A stretch of 64,000 nucleotides of DNA from Pedobacter sp. MC2016-14 (GCF_020991475.1 NZ_JAJMPA010000004.1:124001-188000), one strand, 5' to 3'; shown: positions 17,634 through 27,557, counted from the first letter of the stretch. Translations and numbers: made by a program. Notes: a model not told the origin generated them from the letters alone.

Positions 17634-20600
17634 CTACAAATGTATCCGCTGTTGAGCCCTAAATTCATTTGGAGAACATTGATACCTTTTTTTAAATTCT
17701 CTAAAAAAATAACTTTGGTTGTTAAAGCCCGAGCGGTAGAAGATTTCGGATACCGTGAGCTGTGTTGTCTGCAACAGATGTACTGTTTTCTGCAGTCGGA
17801 TATGCTTTATAAATTCACCAGGCGTCATGTTAGAAAGAGATTTTAGTTTTCTGTACAACTGCATTTTGCTCATTGCCAGTTGTGCTTCTAAAAATGCAGC
17901 ATCCAATTCGGTCTCTTCAATATTAGCCTCTATAATTTCTACTAGTTTATTTAAGAATTGTTTATCACTATCGGCCAGGTTTTTCTCTTCCAAACTTACA
18001 GAGGGCCCATCTTTCTTAAAAATATCATGCAATCTTTGTCGGTATTCCAGTAATTTCCTTACCCTCACCAGTAAATGCATCGTGTCAAAAGGTTTCGGGA
18101 TGTAGGCATCCGCGCCGGCATCATAACCTTCAGTCTTTTGTTCTATTGAAGCCCTTGCGGAGAGTAAAATAAATGGAATATGGCAAGTATCTGGCGAATT
18201 TTTAACCTTATTACACAATTCCAGCCCATTAATATCGGGCATCATTACATCACTGATAATTAAGTTGGGTGTTACAATCTTAAGTAATTCTATGGCCTGC
18301 CTTCCGTCCTCTGCCTCATAGAGGATGTAGTTTTCATCCAGCAAATCTTTAAGCAAAAACCTGATTGCAGGTTCATCTTCAACAATCAAGATGGATTTTT
18401 TCTCAGCTTCCTCTAACTCTGCAATTAAAGCCCTTTTATTGTTCTCCTTGGCGCTAATCTGTTCATGGTCTTCAGAATTCGCTGTAATAGACCGAAGTAA
18501 ATAGGATGGTGTATGTGTTAAAGGTTCTTCCAAAGTACTTCCCACCTGCCTGTTGGTAGAGTTTGATAGTGGAAGTACAGCCTTAAAGGAAATCCAGCCC
18601 TCTTCATTTACAACAACTATACTTCCTTTTAATAATTTAACCAGTTGCCGTGTAAAGGCTAAACCAATTCCATTACTATATTTTTCATTCTGACTTGAAT
18701 CTACCACAAAAAACTGATCAAAAATCTGCGAAAGCTGTACTGGAGTAAGCTGACACCCGGAGTTTTTAACCACAATTTCAAGAGTATCATTCGCACTATC
18801 GCCGCTCACCCCAAATACAATCTTTTGATCGCGGTCTGAATGTTTAAAGGCATTTGACAACAGGTTAAAAATAATCTTTTCCAATTTATCTTTATCCGTC
18901 CAGCCTATAATCTCTTCATCCACCTCAATCACATACTCTAAGTTTTTCTGGTCGCACAGCGGCACAAAAAGTTCAGCAATACCAGCTAGCAAACCGGAGA
19001 TATCCAGGTAACTTTCCTGGCTCTTTAAATGTCCGGCTTCAGCTTTCCTAAAATCAAGTAATTGATTTACCAGGTAAGTGAGTCTGGACGATTGCTGATG
19101 CACAATAGATAAAAAATATGCCTCCTTGGGCTGTTCTGCTACTCGGTTACTCCTATAGAAAAAGCGTTCAATGGACCCATTGATCAGCGTTAGTGGAGTT
19201 TGGAGTTCATGCGTAATATTGGTAAAAAAGCCCAACTGTTCCTTATGTACCGCCTCATCTTTTAAACGTAACAAGCGCTCTGTCTCAAAATCATTTTTCT
19301 GTTTAGCTTGCCTGGTCAGGTAATTGATCAGCATTACCACCAATCCGGTAACTAAAACCAAATAGATACTGATTGCCCACCAGGTTTTCCAGGGCGGGGG
19401 TAAAATATGGATTTTTAATACTGTTGGATTTTGATTCCATTTACCAAAATTATTTGCTGCTTTTACTTTAAAATAATACGTCCCGGGATCCAGGTTGGTA
19501 TAGGTAACCGCGCGATCTGCCGAAGCAGTATAAATCCAATCTTTATCAAAGCCCTCCATTTGGTAAGCATAAGAATTGTTTGCCGGATCTGAAAAATGCA
19601 GGCCTATAAACCCGAGTGTAAATACATTATTTTTATAACTCAGCGCAATTTCTTTGGTCTGACTTAAACTTTGCTCCAGAATTACATCGCCATTAAAAGC
19701 GCTATCAATTGCCACTTCTTTATTAAATAACTTCAGTTCGGATAGCGTTACTTCAGGCAACACCTGATTTTTAGCGATTTTATCAGGATCAAATATTACC
19801 AGACCATCTGATGTCCCGAACAACAATTGATGTTCACTAAACTTAAATGCAGAGCTAAAACTAAAACTTAGTGTCGGTAAATAATGTTCAAACTGTTCCT
19901 TATCTATGTCCATACGCAATAGCCCTTTAATAGAACTAATCCACAAAAACCTGCCTTTTTCTGGCAAAATGCCATTTACCGATTTATCCGACAATCCATC
20001 TTTCTCAAAATAATTTTTAATTCGTAACGAGTATGCTCCGTTATGCCCTCCACTTATGGTTAACTTATTAAGCCCCGATTCAGAACCGGCCCAGATCACA
20101 TTTTTGGGGTGTTCAACAATGCTGTAAATGATATTACCCGAGAGCTTTTCTTGTGCCTGATTTGACACCACAGAGGTAAATTTTCCGGTTTCAGGCCTAA
20201 AATAGCTTAAACCGGAAGTTTCAAAGCCTACCCAAATCCGCCCATTGTGATCTTCATATAAAGAACGTACAAAAGAAGAACTTAAGCCATAAGGATTTTT
20301 TGGATTGTGTAAATGGACAATTTTTGAGCCATCCTTTTTAATTTGTAATAAACCGTCATTTTTGCCCAGCCACAAATTTCCTTTGCTGTCCTTTAAAAAA
20401 GCAAAGACAGCCCCTTTATCTACAATTTTGGCCGAAGCATCAGGATTTGCCTGGTTTAATCGTAATGCACCTCCCAGGGTACCTACATATGCTTGGTTGG
20501 CAGAATCTACATAAAGCGAACGATGTGAATTATAAGCGGAATTGCCAAAGTTAAACTTAAATGTCGCCGTTGTATTTTGCACCAGATTATATTTATAAAG

Positions 20601-21767
20601 CGCATTTTTAGCTGTCCCCATCCAAATATCCCTTCCATTAACCGTGTATATACTGCGAATCTGGTCTTCAGAACGAGGATCCTGAAACGTAAAATACTGA
20701 AATGGAAGTACGTTAAGATTTAACTTGTTTAACCCCATCTCCGTGCCACACCATAAATTATTACTGCGGTCAATAAACACCTGGTAAACCGTATTGTGAC
20801 TTAGACTTTGGTTGTTTAAGGGGTTATTTTTATAAACGTGCAGTCGGGCCGCGGTTGTACCTGGTTTTTCAATTTTAGCCAGCCCCTGGTCAGTGGCTAA
20901 CCATAAGTCACCAGATGTTGATTTGCAAAGGTCAAATACCTCAGTATGCAATAAATTTATATTGCTTCCAGAAAACTCGTTAAGGTCTTTAAATTGCTGG
21001 TACTTTCCTGTTTGGCTATTATAACTCATTCTAATCAAACCATCAGCAGCAGTCGCAATGTACAAATCTCCCTTATCTTCCAGCATAGACCATAAATGAA
21101 TCCCATAAGGATCGGCCTTTACCTGCACCCGGTAAAAGTTGGAAACATTGGTTCTGGTATTGTAATGCACCACCCCTTCTGCAGTGCCAATCCAAATTTG
21201 ATCACCATCAGATTTGATAATTTTACTAATGTAAGTCTGAAAAGGGTATTGTCTAAATCTTTCAAATTTACCTGATGCGGGATCAAATTTTGTAAGACCA
21301 TCCTGGGTACCTATCCATAATTTACCAGCCCCATCAAAATACAATGCCGTAATTTTATTGGAAAAGATGGAATTGGCATCTCCGGAAATATTTTTATAGC
21401 TTTTAAATTTTTCCTTTCTGGTATCAAAAACGTTCAGTCCATTTAAGGTTCCGATCCAGATATTTCCAGATGCATCCTCACAAATGGCAAAGGCCCAGTT
21501 TCCGGAAATACTTGAGGGATCATTTTGGTGATAGTATTTTTTAAAATTATAACCGTCATACTTACCGACCCCGTTCATAGTGCCCACCCATAAATAGCCT
21601 TTCCGGTCTTGAAAAACAGAGCGGATTCTATTGTCTGGTAAGCCATCTTTACTGGAAAACCTGTTAAATAACAGATCAGGGATGACCTTGTTTATGGTAG
21701 CGTCCGGACTTTGTGCAAACGCACAAGATGAAGTACAAAATAAGAAGAAAAAGAAAAAAGACCTCAT
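17634..21767 (-). CDS. Hybrid two-component system regulator (HTCS) of the PUL
   Basis: A single-chain sensor, kinase and transcription factor of 1377 residues. It has a signal peptide (about 1-19), a periplasmic region of repeated Reg_prop blades (GYLWVGT, GNIWIGT, GKLWIGT and more; about 30-700), a Y_Y_Y domain (about 720-790), a membrane segment at about 796-817, a HisKA domain with His853 in ITHELQTP, a HATPase domain with an N-box near 972 and NGIGLA near 1032, a receiver from about 1125 with phospho-acceptor Asp1173 in IISDVMMP, and an AraC-type helix-turn-helix at about 1290-1375. The G1 box reads KNSGCQL and lacks the usual Asp. It should sense a released oligosaccharide and activate the eight operator copies. 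No operator is seen before its own start. Confidence 0.96.
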   Translation of the reverse strand: MRSFFFFFLFCTSSCAFAQSPDATINKVIPDLLFNRFSSKDGLPDNRIRSVFQDRKGYLWVGTMNGVGKYDGYNFKKYYHQNDPSSISGNWAFAICEDASGNIWIGTLNGLNVFDTRKEKFKSYKNISGDANSIFSNKITALYFDGAGKLWIGTQDGLTKFDPASGKFERFRQYPFQTYISKIIKSDGDQIWIGTAEGVVHYNTRTNVSNFYRVQVKADPYGIHLWSMLEDKGDLYIATAADGLIRMSYNSQTGKYQQFKDLNEFSGSNINLLHTEVFDLCKSTSGDLWLATDQGLAKIEKPGTTAARLHVYKNNPLNNQSLSHNTVYQVFIDRSNNLWCGTEMGLNKLNLNVLPFQYFTFQDPRSEDQIRSIYTVNGRDIWMGTAKNALYKYNLVQNTTATFKFNFGNSAYNSHRSLYVDSANQAYVGTLGGALRLNQANPDASAKIVDKGAVFAFLKDSKGNLWLGKNDGLLQIKKDGSKIVHLHNPKNPYGLSSSFVRSLYEDHNGRIWVGFETSGLSYFRPETGKFTSVVSNQAQEKLSGNIIYSIVEHPKNVIWAGSESGLNKLTISGGHNGAYSLRIKNYFEKDGLSDKSVNGILPEKGRFLWISSIKGLLRMDIDKEQFEHYLPTLSFSFSSAFKFSEHQLLFGTSDGLVIFDPDKIAKNQVLPEVTLSELKLFNKEVAIDSAFNGDVILEQSLSQTKEIALSYKNNVFTLGFIGLHFSDPANNSYAYQMEGFDKDWIYTASADRAVTYTNLDPGTYYFKVKAANNFGKWNQNPTVLKIHILPPPWKTWWAISIYLVLVTGLVVMLINYLTRQAKQKNDFETERLLRLKDEAVHKEQLGFFTNITHELQTPLTLINGSIERFFYRSNRVAEQPKEAYFLSIVHQQSSRLTYLVNQLLDFRKAEAGHLKSQESYLDISGLLAGIAELFVPLCDQKNLEYVIEVDEEIIGWTDKDKLEKIIFNLLSNAFKHSDRDQKIVFGVSGDSANDTLEIVVKNSGCQLTPVQLSQIFDQFFVVDSSQNEKYSNGIGLAFTRQLVKLLKGSIVVVNEEGWISFKAVLPLSNSTNRQVGSTLEEPLTHTPSYLLRSITANSEDHEQISAKENNKRALIAELEEAEKKSILIVEDEPAIRFLLKDLLDENYILYEAEDGRQAIELLKIVTPNLIISDVMMPDINGLELCNKVKNSPDTCHIPFILLSARASIEQKTEGYDAGADAYIPKPFDTMHLLVRVRKLLEYRQRLHDIFKKDGPSVSLEEKNLADSDKQFLNKLVEIIEANIEETELDAAFLEAQLAMSKMQLYRKLKSLSNMTPGEFIKHIRLQKTVHLLQTTQLTVSEIFYRSGFNNQSYFFREFKKRYQCSPNEFRAQQRIHL

Positions 21768-21865
21768 TTCAATGTGGATTCCTTAGTTTATATTGGTTAG
21801 ATATGAAGTCTAAATATAGTGATAAATCCTTTCCTATCTGCCTTATTTATACGTTTTAAACTATA

Positions 21866-21921
21866 GTATAGTGAATTGTTAATATAGTACTTACATTGGC
21901 CTTGGTCATAGATTAGCTTTG
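21866..21921 (+). promoter_or_regulatory. PUL operator-promoter, copy 7 (GH63-like gene)
   Basis: GTATAG (21866-21871), GTACTT (21887-21892) 21 bp on, and a perfect TAnnTTTG element, TAGCTTTG (21914-21921), at 27 bp. It is the most divergent copy in the half-sites but keeps the spacing exactly. It lies in the 172-bp gap between the HTCS and GH63-like starts. Confidence 0.72.
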
Positions 21922-21939
21922 AAGCAAACAAGACAACCG

Positions 21940-23820
21940 ATGAAATATACTTTGCTGCTGATCTTCATTTTAAGTGCCTCTTTTACTAAAGCACAAACTA
22001 GCGTAAAAAACCCGGAATACATCAAAACAAAAACTGCACTGTTGAGGGGATGGGGGCAATACAATACCATGAATATTCTCTCTTATTCTCACCTGCCCGA
22101 CGGTTTTGATATTCAACTGGACTTTAGGGTATCTGCAGGAAATTACGCAAGCTCGGCCATGGGAAGCGTTCTTGATTTTCACCAGTCAGCACCTCAACCC
22201 TCCGTACGACCAATTGCGAGCGATGTAGGTCCATTTTATTCTAAAGTTAAATTGAACTGGGAAGGTCTTGAAGTGGATATAGAGGCGGCAGCTGTAGAAG
22301 ATGATCTTGTCCTGCTCATCACTCCTTTGCTGGGCGCTTCCGAACGCACGAAACTTTGTGTATCGACAGGAATGTTATGGAACAGGCAATACAAAAACAT
22401 CACAGTTTATCCTACTGGTACAGTTATCACCGATTTTAATTTCAATAAAAACACACCCTATACAGTTTTCAAATTCAACAAGACTCAGGGAATTTCTACA
22501 GGGACTAAACGCACATTGAGAGAAATAGAAAATGTGATGGCATCACGACGCAAAGCTCATGAGATAAAGAGCAACGCTTACGGAAAAGAGCTTTACAATT
22601 CTTATCAGGCCATTTCGGCCGCCAACAACTTCAACACTTTTTACGATCCACAAAAGGACCGGCTTATTACCGGAGGCTCTCGATACTGGAATGTGAACCG
22701 TGGCGGTTATGCTATTTTTGGCTGGGATCCGATTTTCCAAAGTTATATCCATATGTTAATCGGCAACAAGGATCTTGCTTATGCCAACATTATAGAGGGG
22801 CTGTCTGAACTTACACCGGGTGGTTTTGTGCCAAACGTATCACAAGGCTCAGGACGCAAAGCAATGGACCGGTCCCAGCCGCCGGTTGGCAGCCTTATCA
22901 TTAAAGAAATTTATAAAAAATATAGGGAGAAGTGGTTCCTTGAAGCAGTTTTTGAAGACATGCTGAGCTGGAATCGCTGGTGGATTAAAGACCGCCTGTA
23001 CAATGGCTTATTGTGCTGGGGTTCTAAAAAAGCTCCCAATCCTTATAATGACCTTTACTTAAATACGCAACGGGGTGCCTCTTTAGAGAGCGGCATGGAT
23101 GATTCGCCCATGTATGAAGCAGAAGAGACCTACTTTAATGCGCGGACGGGCTTATTGGAGCTTCATGACGTGGGTTTAAACAGCCTTTATATTGCAGACT
23201 GCGCTGCGCTGGCAGAAATTGCGAGAACAATAGGAAAGAATAAAGAAGCGGCCGAGTTGGAAAACAGAGCTAAAACATTTAGAAAAGCAATCCAGCACCT
23301 TTGGAGCGAACAAGATGGGATTTTCCTCAACAAACATACCCGTACGGGCAAATTTTCCAAAGTACTTTCACCAACACTCTTTTATCCCCTGATTGCCAAA
23401 GTAGCTACTGCAAAACAGGCACAGCGGATGATTAGTGAACATCTGGAAAACCCAAATGAATTTGCCATAGAATGGATGCTGCCCTCTATAAGTGCCAATC
23501 ATCCGGAATATAAAAAAGAAGCGTATTGGAAAGGCGCGGTCTGGTCCCCCTTGAACTTCCTGGTTTACCTGGGCCTTAGAAATTATGACGCAGCAGCATC
23601 CAGAAAAAATCTTGCGCAAAAATCACAGCGTTTACTGGATAAAGAGTGGCTAAGAAAAGGCTTTGTTCCCGAAAACTGGAGCTCAGTTTCAGGCGCAGCA
23701 GATGACCCAAAACTCATCAGTACCAGGTTTTACGGTTGGGGCGGGCTTATGGGTACACTTATGTTTATAGAAAACGGCTTTCTACCTGCTCCTGAAGAAG
23801 TTATCTCTAAAACCCAATAA
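21940..23820 (+). CDS. GH63-like (alpha/alpha)6-barrel glycoside hydrolase, secreted
   Basis: A 626-residue exported enzyme. ATG 21940 is chosen over an upstream TTG that falls inside the -7 element. After the signal peptide (about 1-19) comes an N-terminal beta domain to about 190, then a helical toroid of the GH63/MGH1 type with GWDPIF, LTPGGFVPNVSQG, SGMDDSPMY, YWKGAVWSPLNFLVY and FVPENWSS. In this fold the catalytic Asp and Glu lie in the GWD and C-terminal ENW regions, which are both present. Relatives hydrolyse alpha-glucosidic or mannosidic bonds, so the exact activity is open. It is placed in the PUL by operator copy 7. Confidence 0.83.
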   Translation: MKYTLLLIFILSASFTKAQTSVKNPEYIKTKTALLRGWGQYNTMNILSYSHLPDGFDIQLDFRVSAGNYASSAMGSVLDFHQSAPQPSVRPIASDVGPFYSKVKLNWEGLEVDIEAAAVEDDLVLLITPLLGASERTKLCVSTGMLWNRQYKNITVYPTGTVITDFNFNKNTPYTVFKFNKTQGISTGTKRTLREIENVMASRRKAHEIKSNAYGKELYNSYQAISAANNFNTFYDPQKDRLITGGSRYWNVNRGGYAIFGWDPIFQSYIHMLIGNKDLAYANIIEGLSELTPGGFVPNVSQGSGRKAMDRSQPPVGSLIIKEIYKKYREKWFLEAVFEDMLSWNRWWIKDRLYNGLLCWGSKKAPNPYNDLYLNTQRGASLESGMDDSPMYEAEETYFNARTGLLELHDVGLNSLYIADCAALAEIARTIGKNKEAAELENRAKTFRKAIQHLWSEQDGIFLNKHTRTGKFSKVLSPTLFYPLIAKVATAKQAQRMISEHLENPNEFAIEWMLPSISANHPEYKKEAYWKGAVWSPLNFLVYLGLRNYDAAASRKNLAQKSQRLLDKEWLRKGFVPENWSSVSGAADDPKLISTRFYGWGGLMGTLMFIENGFLPAPEEVISKTQ

Positions 23821-23986
23821 TACGGCCCTAAATCGCATTTCAACGCCATAACGAATATTATTTTAGCGTAGCGTGTTGAAAACCAAATCATTGTTAACAA
23901 ATAAACAACAGAGAATTAATGCTTTAATGATATAATCCAGCTAACTTTAGGAAACCTGATGTCGGGTTGTTAAACCAAACAACAAT

Positions 23987-24460
23987 ATGATATGGAAAAA
24001 ATTTAGCGGAGAAGTAATTCATTCCTCCATTTTAGAAGAAATTGAGCACGCTATTGTCAGAGAAACCGAAAACGGTTATCATCTTAAAGTCTGCATCGGC
24101 ACAGACTCCCAGGTAAAAGGCTCTTATACAGATTTTGCAACGGTCATTGTTTTACTGAGAGAACATCATGGTGGGTTCATGTACATCCACCAGGAAAAAA
24201 GCAGTCAACAAATGAGCATCAAAGAAAGAATGCTCATTGAAGTTCAAAAATCCATAGAAACTGCCTATGCTGTTTGTGATCTGCTGGACCTCTACGATGT
24301 AGATCTTGAAGTACACGCAGACATCAATACCAACCCTATGTTTAAATCAAATAAAGCATTAAATGAAGCAATGGGCTACATTTTAAGTATGGGATTTATA
24401 TTTAAGGCGAAACCAGAAGCATTCGCAAGTTCTACCTGCGCAGATAAAATGGTTCACTAA
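23987..24460 (+). CDS. RNase H-like YkuK-family protein
   Basis: A 157-residue cytoplasmic protein that matches the YkuK family (PF04308, formerly DUF458), an RNase H-like fold found in spore formers and widely in Bacteroidota. Visible signatures are VCIGTDSQVKG with the fold's first acidic residue, then DLEVHADINTNP with the second acidic cluster. Its cellular substrate is not known. It is not part of the PUL by promoter motif. It is convergent with the DUF4468 gene, with 9 nt between the stops. Confidence 0.8.
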   Translation: MIWKKFSGEVIHSSILEEIEHAIVRETENGYHLKVCIGTDSQVKGSYTDFATVIVLLREHHGGFMYIHQEKSSQQMSIKERMLIEVQKSIETAYAVCDLLDLYDVDLEVHADINTNPMFKSNKALNEAMGYILSMGFIFKAKPEAFASSTCADKMVH

Positions 24461-24469
24461 AAAATTATC

Positions 24470-25048
24470 CTACCAACTTTTGGTAGAAATAATCGTTTTT
24501 TCCTTTGGCTTAGCTTTGCTTTTTAAGGGCGCAAAAAGATAGGCCTTAAATTCAGTTGCAAAAGACTGAGCCTGTTTTGCTGTGGCATTTTGGTAAGATG
24601 TCCATTCCGCCGCATTCAATTTACCTGGATTTGCCTCCAGTGGAGTTCCTTTTGCTGTTGAGGGGACAAAATTTGCATATCGGTCACGCTCATATGGAAC
24701 AAAAAGAAAATCAGTCAGCCAAAAACGGTACTTTGTATCTTTCACTTCAAAAGTAAAATTATAGGAAACTTCTCCTGTAGGATGACCAACTTTAAAAGCC
24801 GTTTTACTAATCACCATTTTGCCAGAAGCAGTTAAACTGCCGCTATCCAAACCAATTGAATTCATTTTTTTTGCTTTCAAAAATGCCTTTGCATTGGCGT
24901 ATAATGTTGCTGCATCAAAAACTTTATCGCTCACAACCTCATAGTATATCAATTTTCCCCGGTCGTCATATGGCAGTGGTTTATCTTGCGCAAACCCAAC
25001 TAAAGTGAACAGTGATAAAAAACTCAATCCTAATAATAAAAACCTCAT
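24470..25048 (-). CDS. Exported DUF4468 domain protein
   Basis: I start this 192-residue protein at ATG 25048 because MRFLLLGLSFLSLFTLVGFAQ is a clear signal peptide, while the upstream extension has no such feature and runs through a terminator. The body (GKLIYYEVVSDKVFDAATLYANAKAFL, then VSYNFTFEVKDTKYRFWLTDF) matches the DUF4468 "beta-lactamase-inhibitor-like/TBP-like" proteins common in Bacteroidota. These are periplasmic proteins of unknown role. It probably has its own promoter just after the porin terminator. Confidence 0.8.
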   Translation of the reverse strand: MRFLLLGLSFLSLFTLVGFAQDKPLPYDDRGKLIYYEVVSDKVFDAATLYANAKAFLKAKKMNSIGLDSGSLTASGKMVISKTAFKVGHPTGEVSYNFTFEVKDTKYRFWLTDFLFVPYERDRYANFVPSTAKGTPLEANPGKLNAAEWTSYQNATAKQAQSFATEFKAYLFAPLKSKAKPKEKTIISTKSW

Positions 25049-25061
25049 GCTGTAAATATAT

Positions 25062-25104
25062 AAAAATAAAAAAGCCACCGGAAGAAATATCCGATGGCTT
25101 GAAT
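25062..25104 (-). terminator. Rho-independent terminator of the amt-porin unit
   Basis: On the minus strand AAGCCATCGGA and TCCGGTGGCTT form an 11-bp stem (one G-U pair) around a short loop, followed by a run of six T and further T-rich bases. It lies 15 nt after the porin stop. Confidence 0.85.
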
Positions 25105-25118
25105 AAATGTTATGCAGA

Positions 25119-26144
25119 CTAAAATGCGTAAACAGCAGCCAGCGAGAACTGAGCAGCAGATTTTGTTGCCAAACCATTGCTTTTAACAAAGCCTTGAGTG
25201 AAGTCTTTATCGTTGTCAAAACGAACTTCAGGGATAAAGGTCAGGCCACCTGCTTTGATGTTTCCAGAAAGTGTTACAGAAGTAACATTGGCATCAGGAG
25301 CAGTACCTGCACCTTTGTAAGTAAAGTACTCACCTCTTAAACCTAAAGCAACAGACGGAGTGAAGGCATACTGTGGATACAATGCAACACCACTATAGCC
25401 ACCACCATCGTTTTTAACAGAATAAGTAGCCGCATTTAAACCTAATTTAAAGGCTTCTGTAACCTGGTAACCAGTAGTTAGGTCAAATACAGTTCCATAA
25501 GCTCCAAGTGCATCTGCACCATTCAAAAAGTTCAAATAAGCAGACCATCCTGTAACTGGAGCCACCATCAACTGAGCACCAATTGCAGATACGCCATTTG
25601 AAGCGCTATAAGTATTCCAGTCATTGAATAAACCTACCATTAAGCTTGCTTTGTCAGAGAATGCATACGTTCCTTTAATACCTGCATTTTGAAACGGGCC
25701 ATTATAAAACAAATAAGAACTTGAATAGTTAAAGTTAGCTACAGGAGAAATTACTTCATACCCAACAAAAGTACCCATGTAACCAGCAGTCATCGAAAAT
25801 TTATCGGTAAATGCATAATTTACATACAAGTTCTGAATATGAAATGAGTTTCCATCAGGTCCGTTTGGTATGGTTTCGTACTGTCCTCGTGGTCCAAAAG
25901 ACAGCTCACCTACAAAGGATGCTTTACCAGTAGTTTTTTTCAGTGCCAGATCAATCATTCCCAGTGATACCGAATTGTGGTCCGTAGCAAAGCTAGTTCC
26001 GATATTTCCTGTTTTTGCAAAGTCATACTTAAAGTACGTGTCTACAGATCCAGAGATCTGAAGTGGTGTACTGGTTGAATCCTGAGCAAAAGATGCTGAT
26101 GCAAATGAGAGGGAGGCTATTGTTAACAGTGATTTTAAGTTCAT
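25119..26144 (-). CDS. Outer-membrane beta-barrel porin (BBP2/OmpL-like)
   Basis: A 341-residue outer-membrane protein with a signal peptide cleaved near FAQ (about 21) and alternating amphipathic strands separated by short turns (GSVDTYFKYDF, LQISG, YMGTFVGYEV) to the C-terminal aromatic strand FSLAAVYAF. It fits the putative beta-barrel porin-2 family. It follows the ammonium transporter by 42 nt on the same strand with no terminator between, so it probably supports uptake of ammonium or another small nitrogen compound across the outer membrane. That role is inferred from linkage. Confidence 0.82.
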   Translation of the reverse strand: MNLKSLLTIASLSFASASFAQDSTSTPLQISGSVDTYFKYDFAKTGNIGTSFATDHNSVSLGMIDLALKKTTGKASFVGELSFGPRGQYETIPNGPDGNSFHIQNLYVNYAFTDKFSMTAGYMGTFVGYEVISPVANFNYSSSYLFYNGPFQNAGIKGTYAFSDKASLMVGLFNDWNTYSASNGVSAIGAQLMVAPVTGWSAYLNFLNGADALGAYGTVFDLTTGYQVTEAFKLGLNAATYSVKNDGGGYSGVALYPQYAFTPSVALGLRGEYFTYKGAGTAPDANVTSVTLSGNIKAGGLTFIPEVRFDNDKDFTQGFVKSNGLATKSAAQFSLAAVYAF

Positions 26145-26186
26145 AGTTTTTTTGGTTTTGAGGTTGATATTAGATGATAAATTAAA

Positions 26187-27557
26187 TTAGAATGAGGTAT
26201 TCTCTACTTCAGCGCCGGTTGTAGCTACAACCAAAGTTCCCTGAGAGTATTTTTCATTGTGCTGACTTACGTCCAGTCCTTCTTCTTCTTCTTCAGAAGA
26301 TACACGGATTGGTTGAATCAGGTTGATGAATTTGAAGATGATAAAGGATACCACAAAGCTGAAGATGATTACAATTACCGCACCTTTTAGCTGAGTAAAG
26401 AAGAACTCAGGGTTACCGTAGAATAATCCGTCTGCACCAAGGCTGTTTACTGTTTTAGTAGCAAAAACACCAGTTAACAACATTCCAACAATACCACCTA
26501 CACCATGACAAGGGAAAACATCCAATGTATCGTCAAGGCTGGTTTTTTGTTTCCATGAAACTACAAGGTTAGAGATTACTGCTGCAATAGCACCGATAAA
26601 GATACTTGACGGGATGCTTACAAATCCGGCACCAGGTGTGATAGCTACCAATCCTACAACGGCTCCAATACAGAATCCAAGTACAGATGGTTTTTTACCT
26701 CTGGCCACATCAAAGAACATCCAGGCTAAACCTGCTGCCCCAGCTGCCGTATTTGTAGTTAGGAATGCTGAAACCGCTAAGCTTGATGCGCCTAGTGCAG
26801 ATCCAGCGTTAAAACCAAACCATCCAAACCAAAGTAAACCAGTACCTATTAATACATATGGAATGTTAGCAGGTGGAACTTCTTTGTGCTCAATGTGTGA
26901 TTTTCTGCGTTTCAATACTAGTGCACCTGCCAAAGCAGCCATACCAGCAGAAATGTGTACAACTGTACCACCAGCAAAATCCAATACACCCATTTTCAAA
27001 AGGAAACCTTCAGGAGACCATGTCCAGTGAGCTAATGGAGAATACACGAATAAAGAGAACAATACAGTGAATAGAATGTATGAAGTAAAACGAATACGCT
27101 CAGCTACCGCACCAACAACCAGTCCAGGAGTAATGATTGCAAACATCAACTGAAACACAGCAAATAAGGAAAGAGGAATTGTTCCCCATGCCGGACCAGA
27201 ATTTACACCCTGAAAGAAAAGAAAAGTAGTTGGATTTCCAATAAATCCACCAATTGTATCACCAAATGCAAGACTAAAACTAACTACTGTCCAAAGCACA
27301 GTAATCACACCGGCGGCAACAACACTTTTAATCATCGTTGACAATACATTTTTACGATGAACCATACCGCCATAGAAAAATGCAAGTCCAGGTGTCATCA
27401 GAAAAACCAGAGCAGCACAGATCAGGATAAATGCGACATCAGCAGCATTGTATTTCCCTTCATCAAAGTTGGGTAACAATGGTACAAAAAGAGCAGCTAC
27501 AGCCACAATCATCAAGACTGCAAATGGCGCAAACTGTTTGAATAGAATTTTGTTCAT
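26187..27557 (-). CDS. amtB: Ammonium transporter (Amt family)
   Basis: A 456-residue inner-membrane channel with the Amt core: FFYGGMVHRKNVLS, the first pore histidine in GGTVVHISAGMAAL, LLWFGWFGFNAGSAL, and the second pore histidine in DVFPCHGVGGIVGMLLTG. A cleavable leader or extra N-terminal helix precedes the 11-helix core, and a charged cytoplasmic tail (SSEEEEEG) ends it. No glnK/PII gene is adjacent, which is unusual compared with most bacteria but common in this phylum. It is the first gene of the unit with the porin and is probably induced under nitrogen limitation (inference). Confidence 0.95.
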   Translation of the reverse strand: MNKILFKQFAPFAVLMIVAVAALFVPLLPNFDEGKYNAADVAFILICAALVFLMTPGLAFFYGGMVHRKNVLSTMIKSVVAAGVITVLWTVVSFSLAFGDTIGGFIGNPTTFLFFQGVNSGPAWGTIPLSLFAVFQLMFAIITPGLVVGAVAERIRFTSYILFTVLFSLFVYSPLAHWTWSPEGFLLKMGVLDFAGGTVVHISAGMAALAGALVLKRRKSHIEHKEVPPANIPYVLIGTGLLWFGWFGFNAGSALGASSLAVSAFLTTNTAAGAAGLAWMFFDVARGKKPSVLGFCIGAVVGLVAITPGAGFVSIPSSIFIGAIAAVISNLVVSWKQKTSLDDTLDVFPCHGVGGIVGMLLTGVFATKTVNSLGADGLFYGNPEFFFTQLKGAVIVIIFSFVVSFIIFKFINLIQPIRVSSEEEEEGLDVSQHNEKYSQGTLVVATTGAEVENTSF

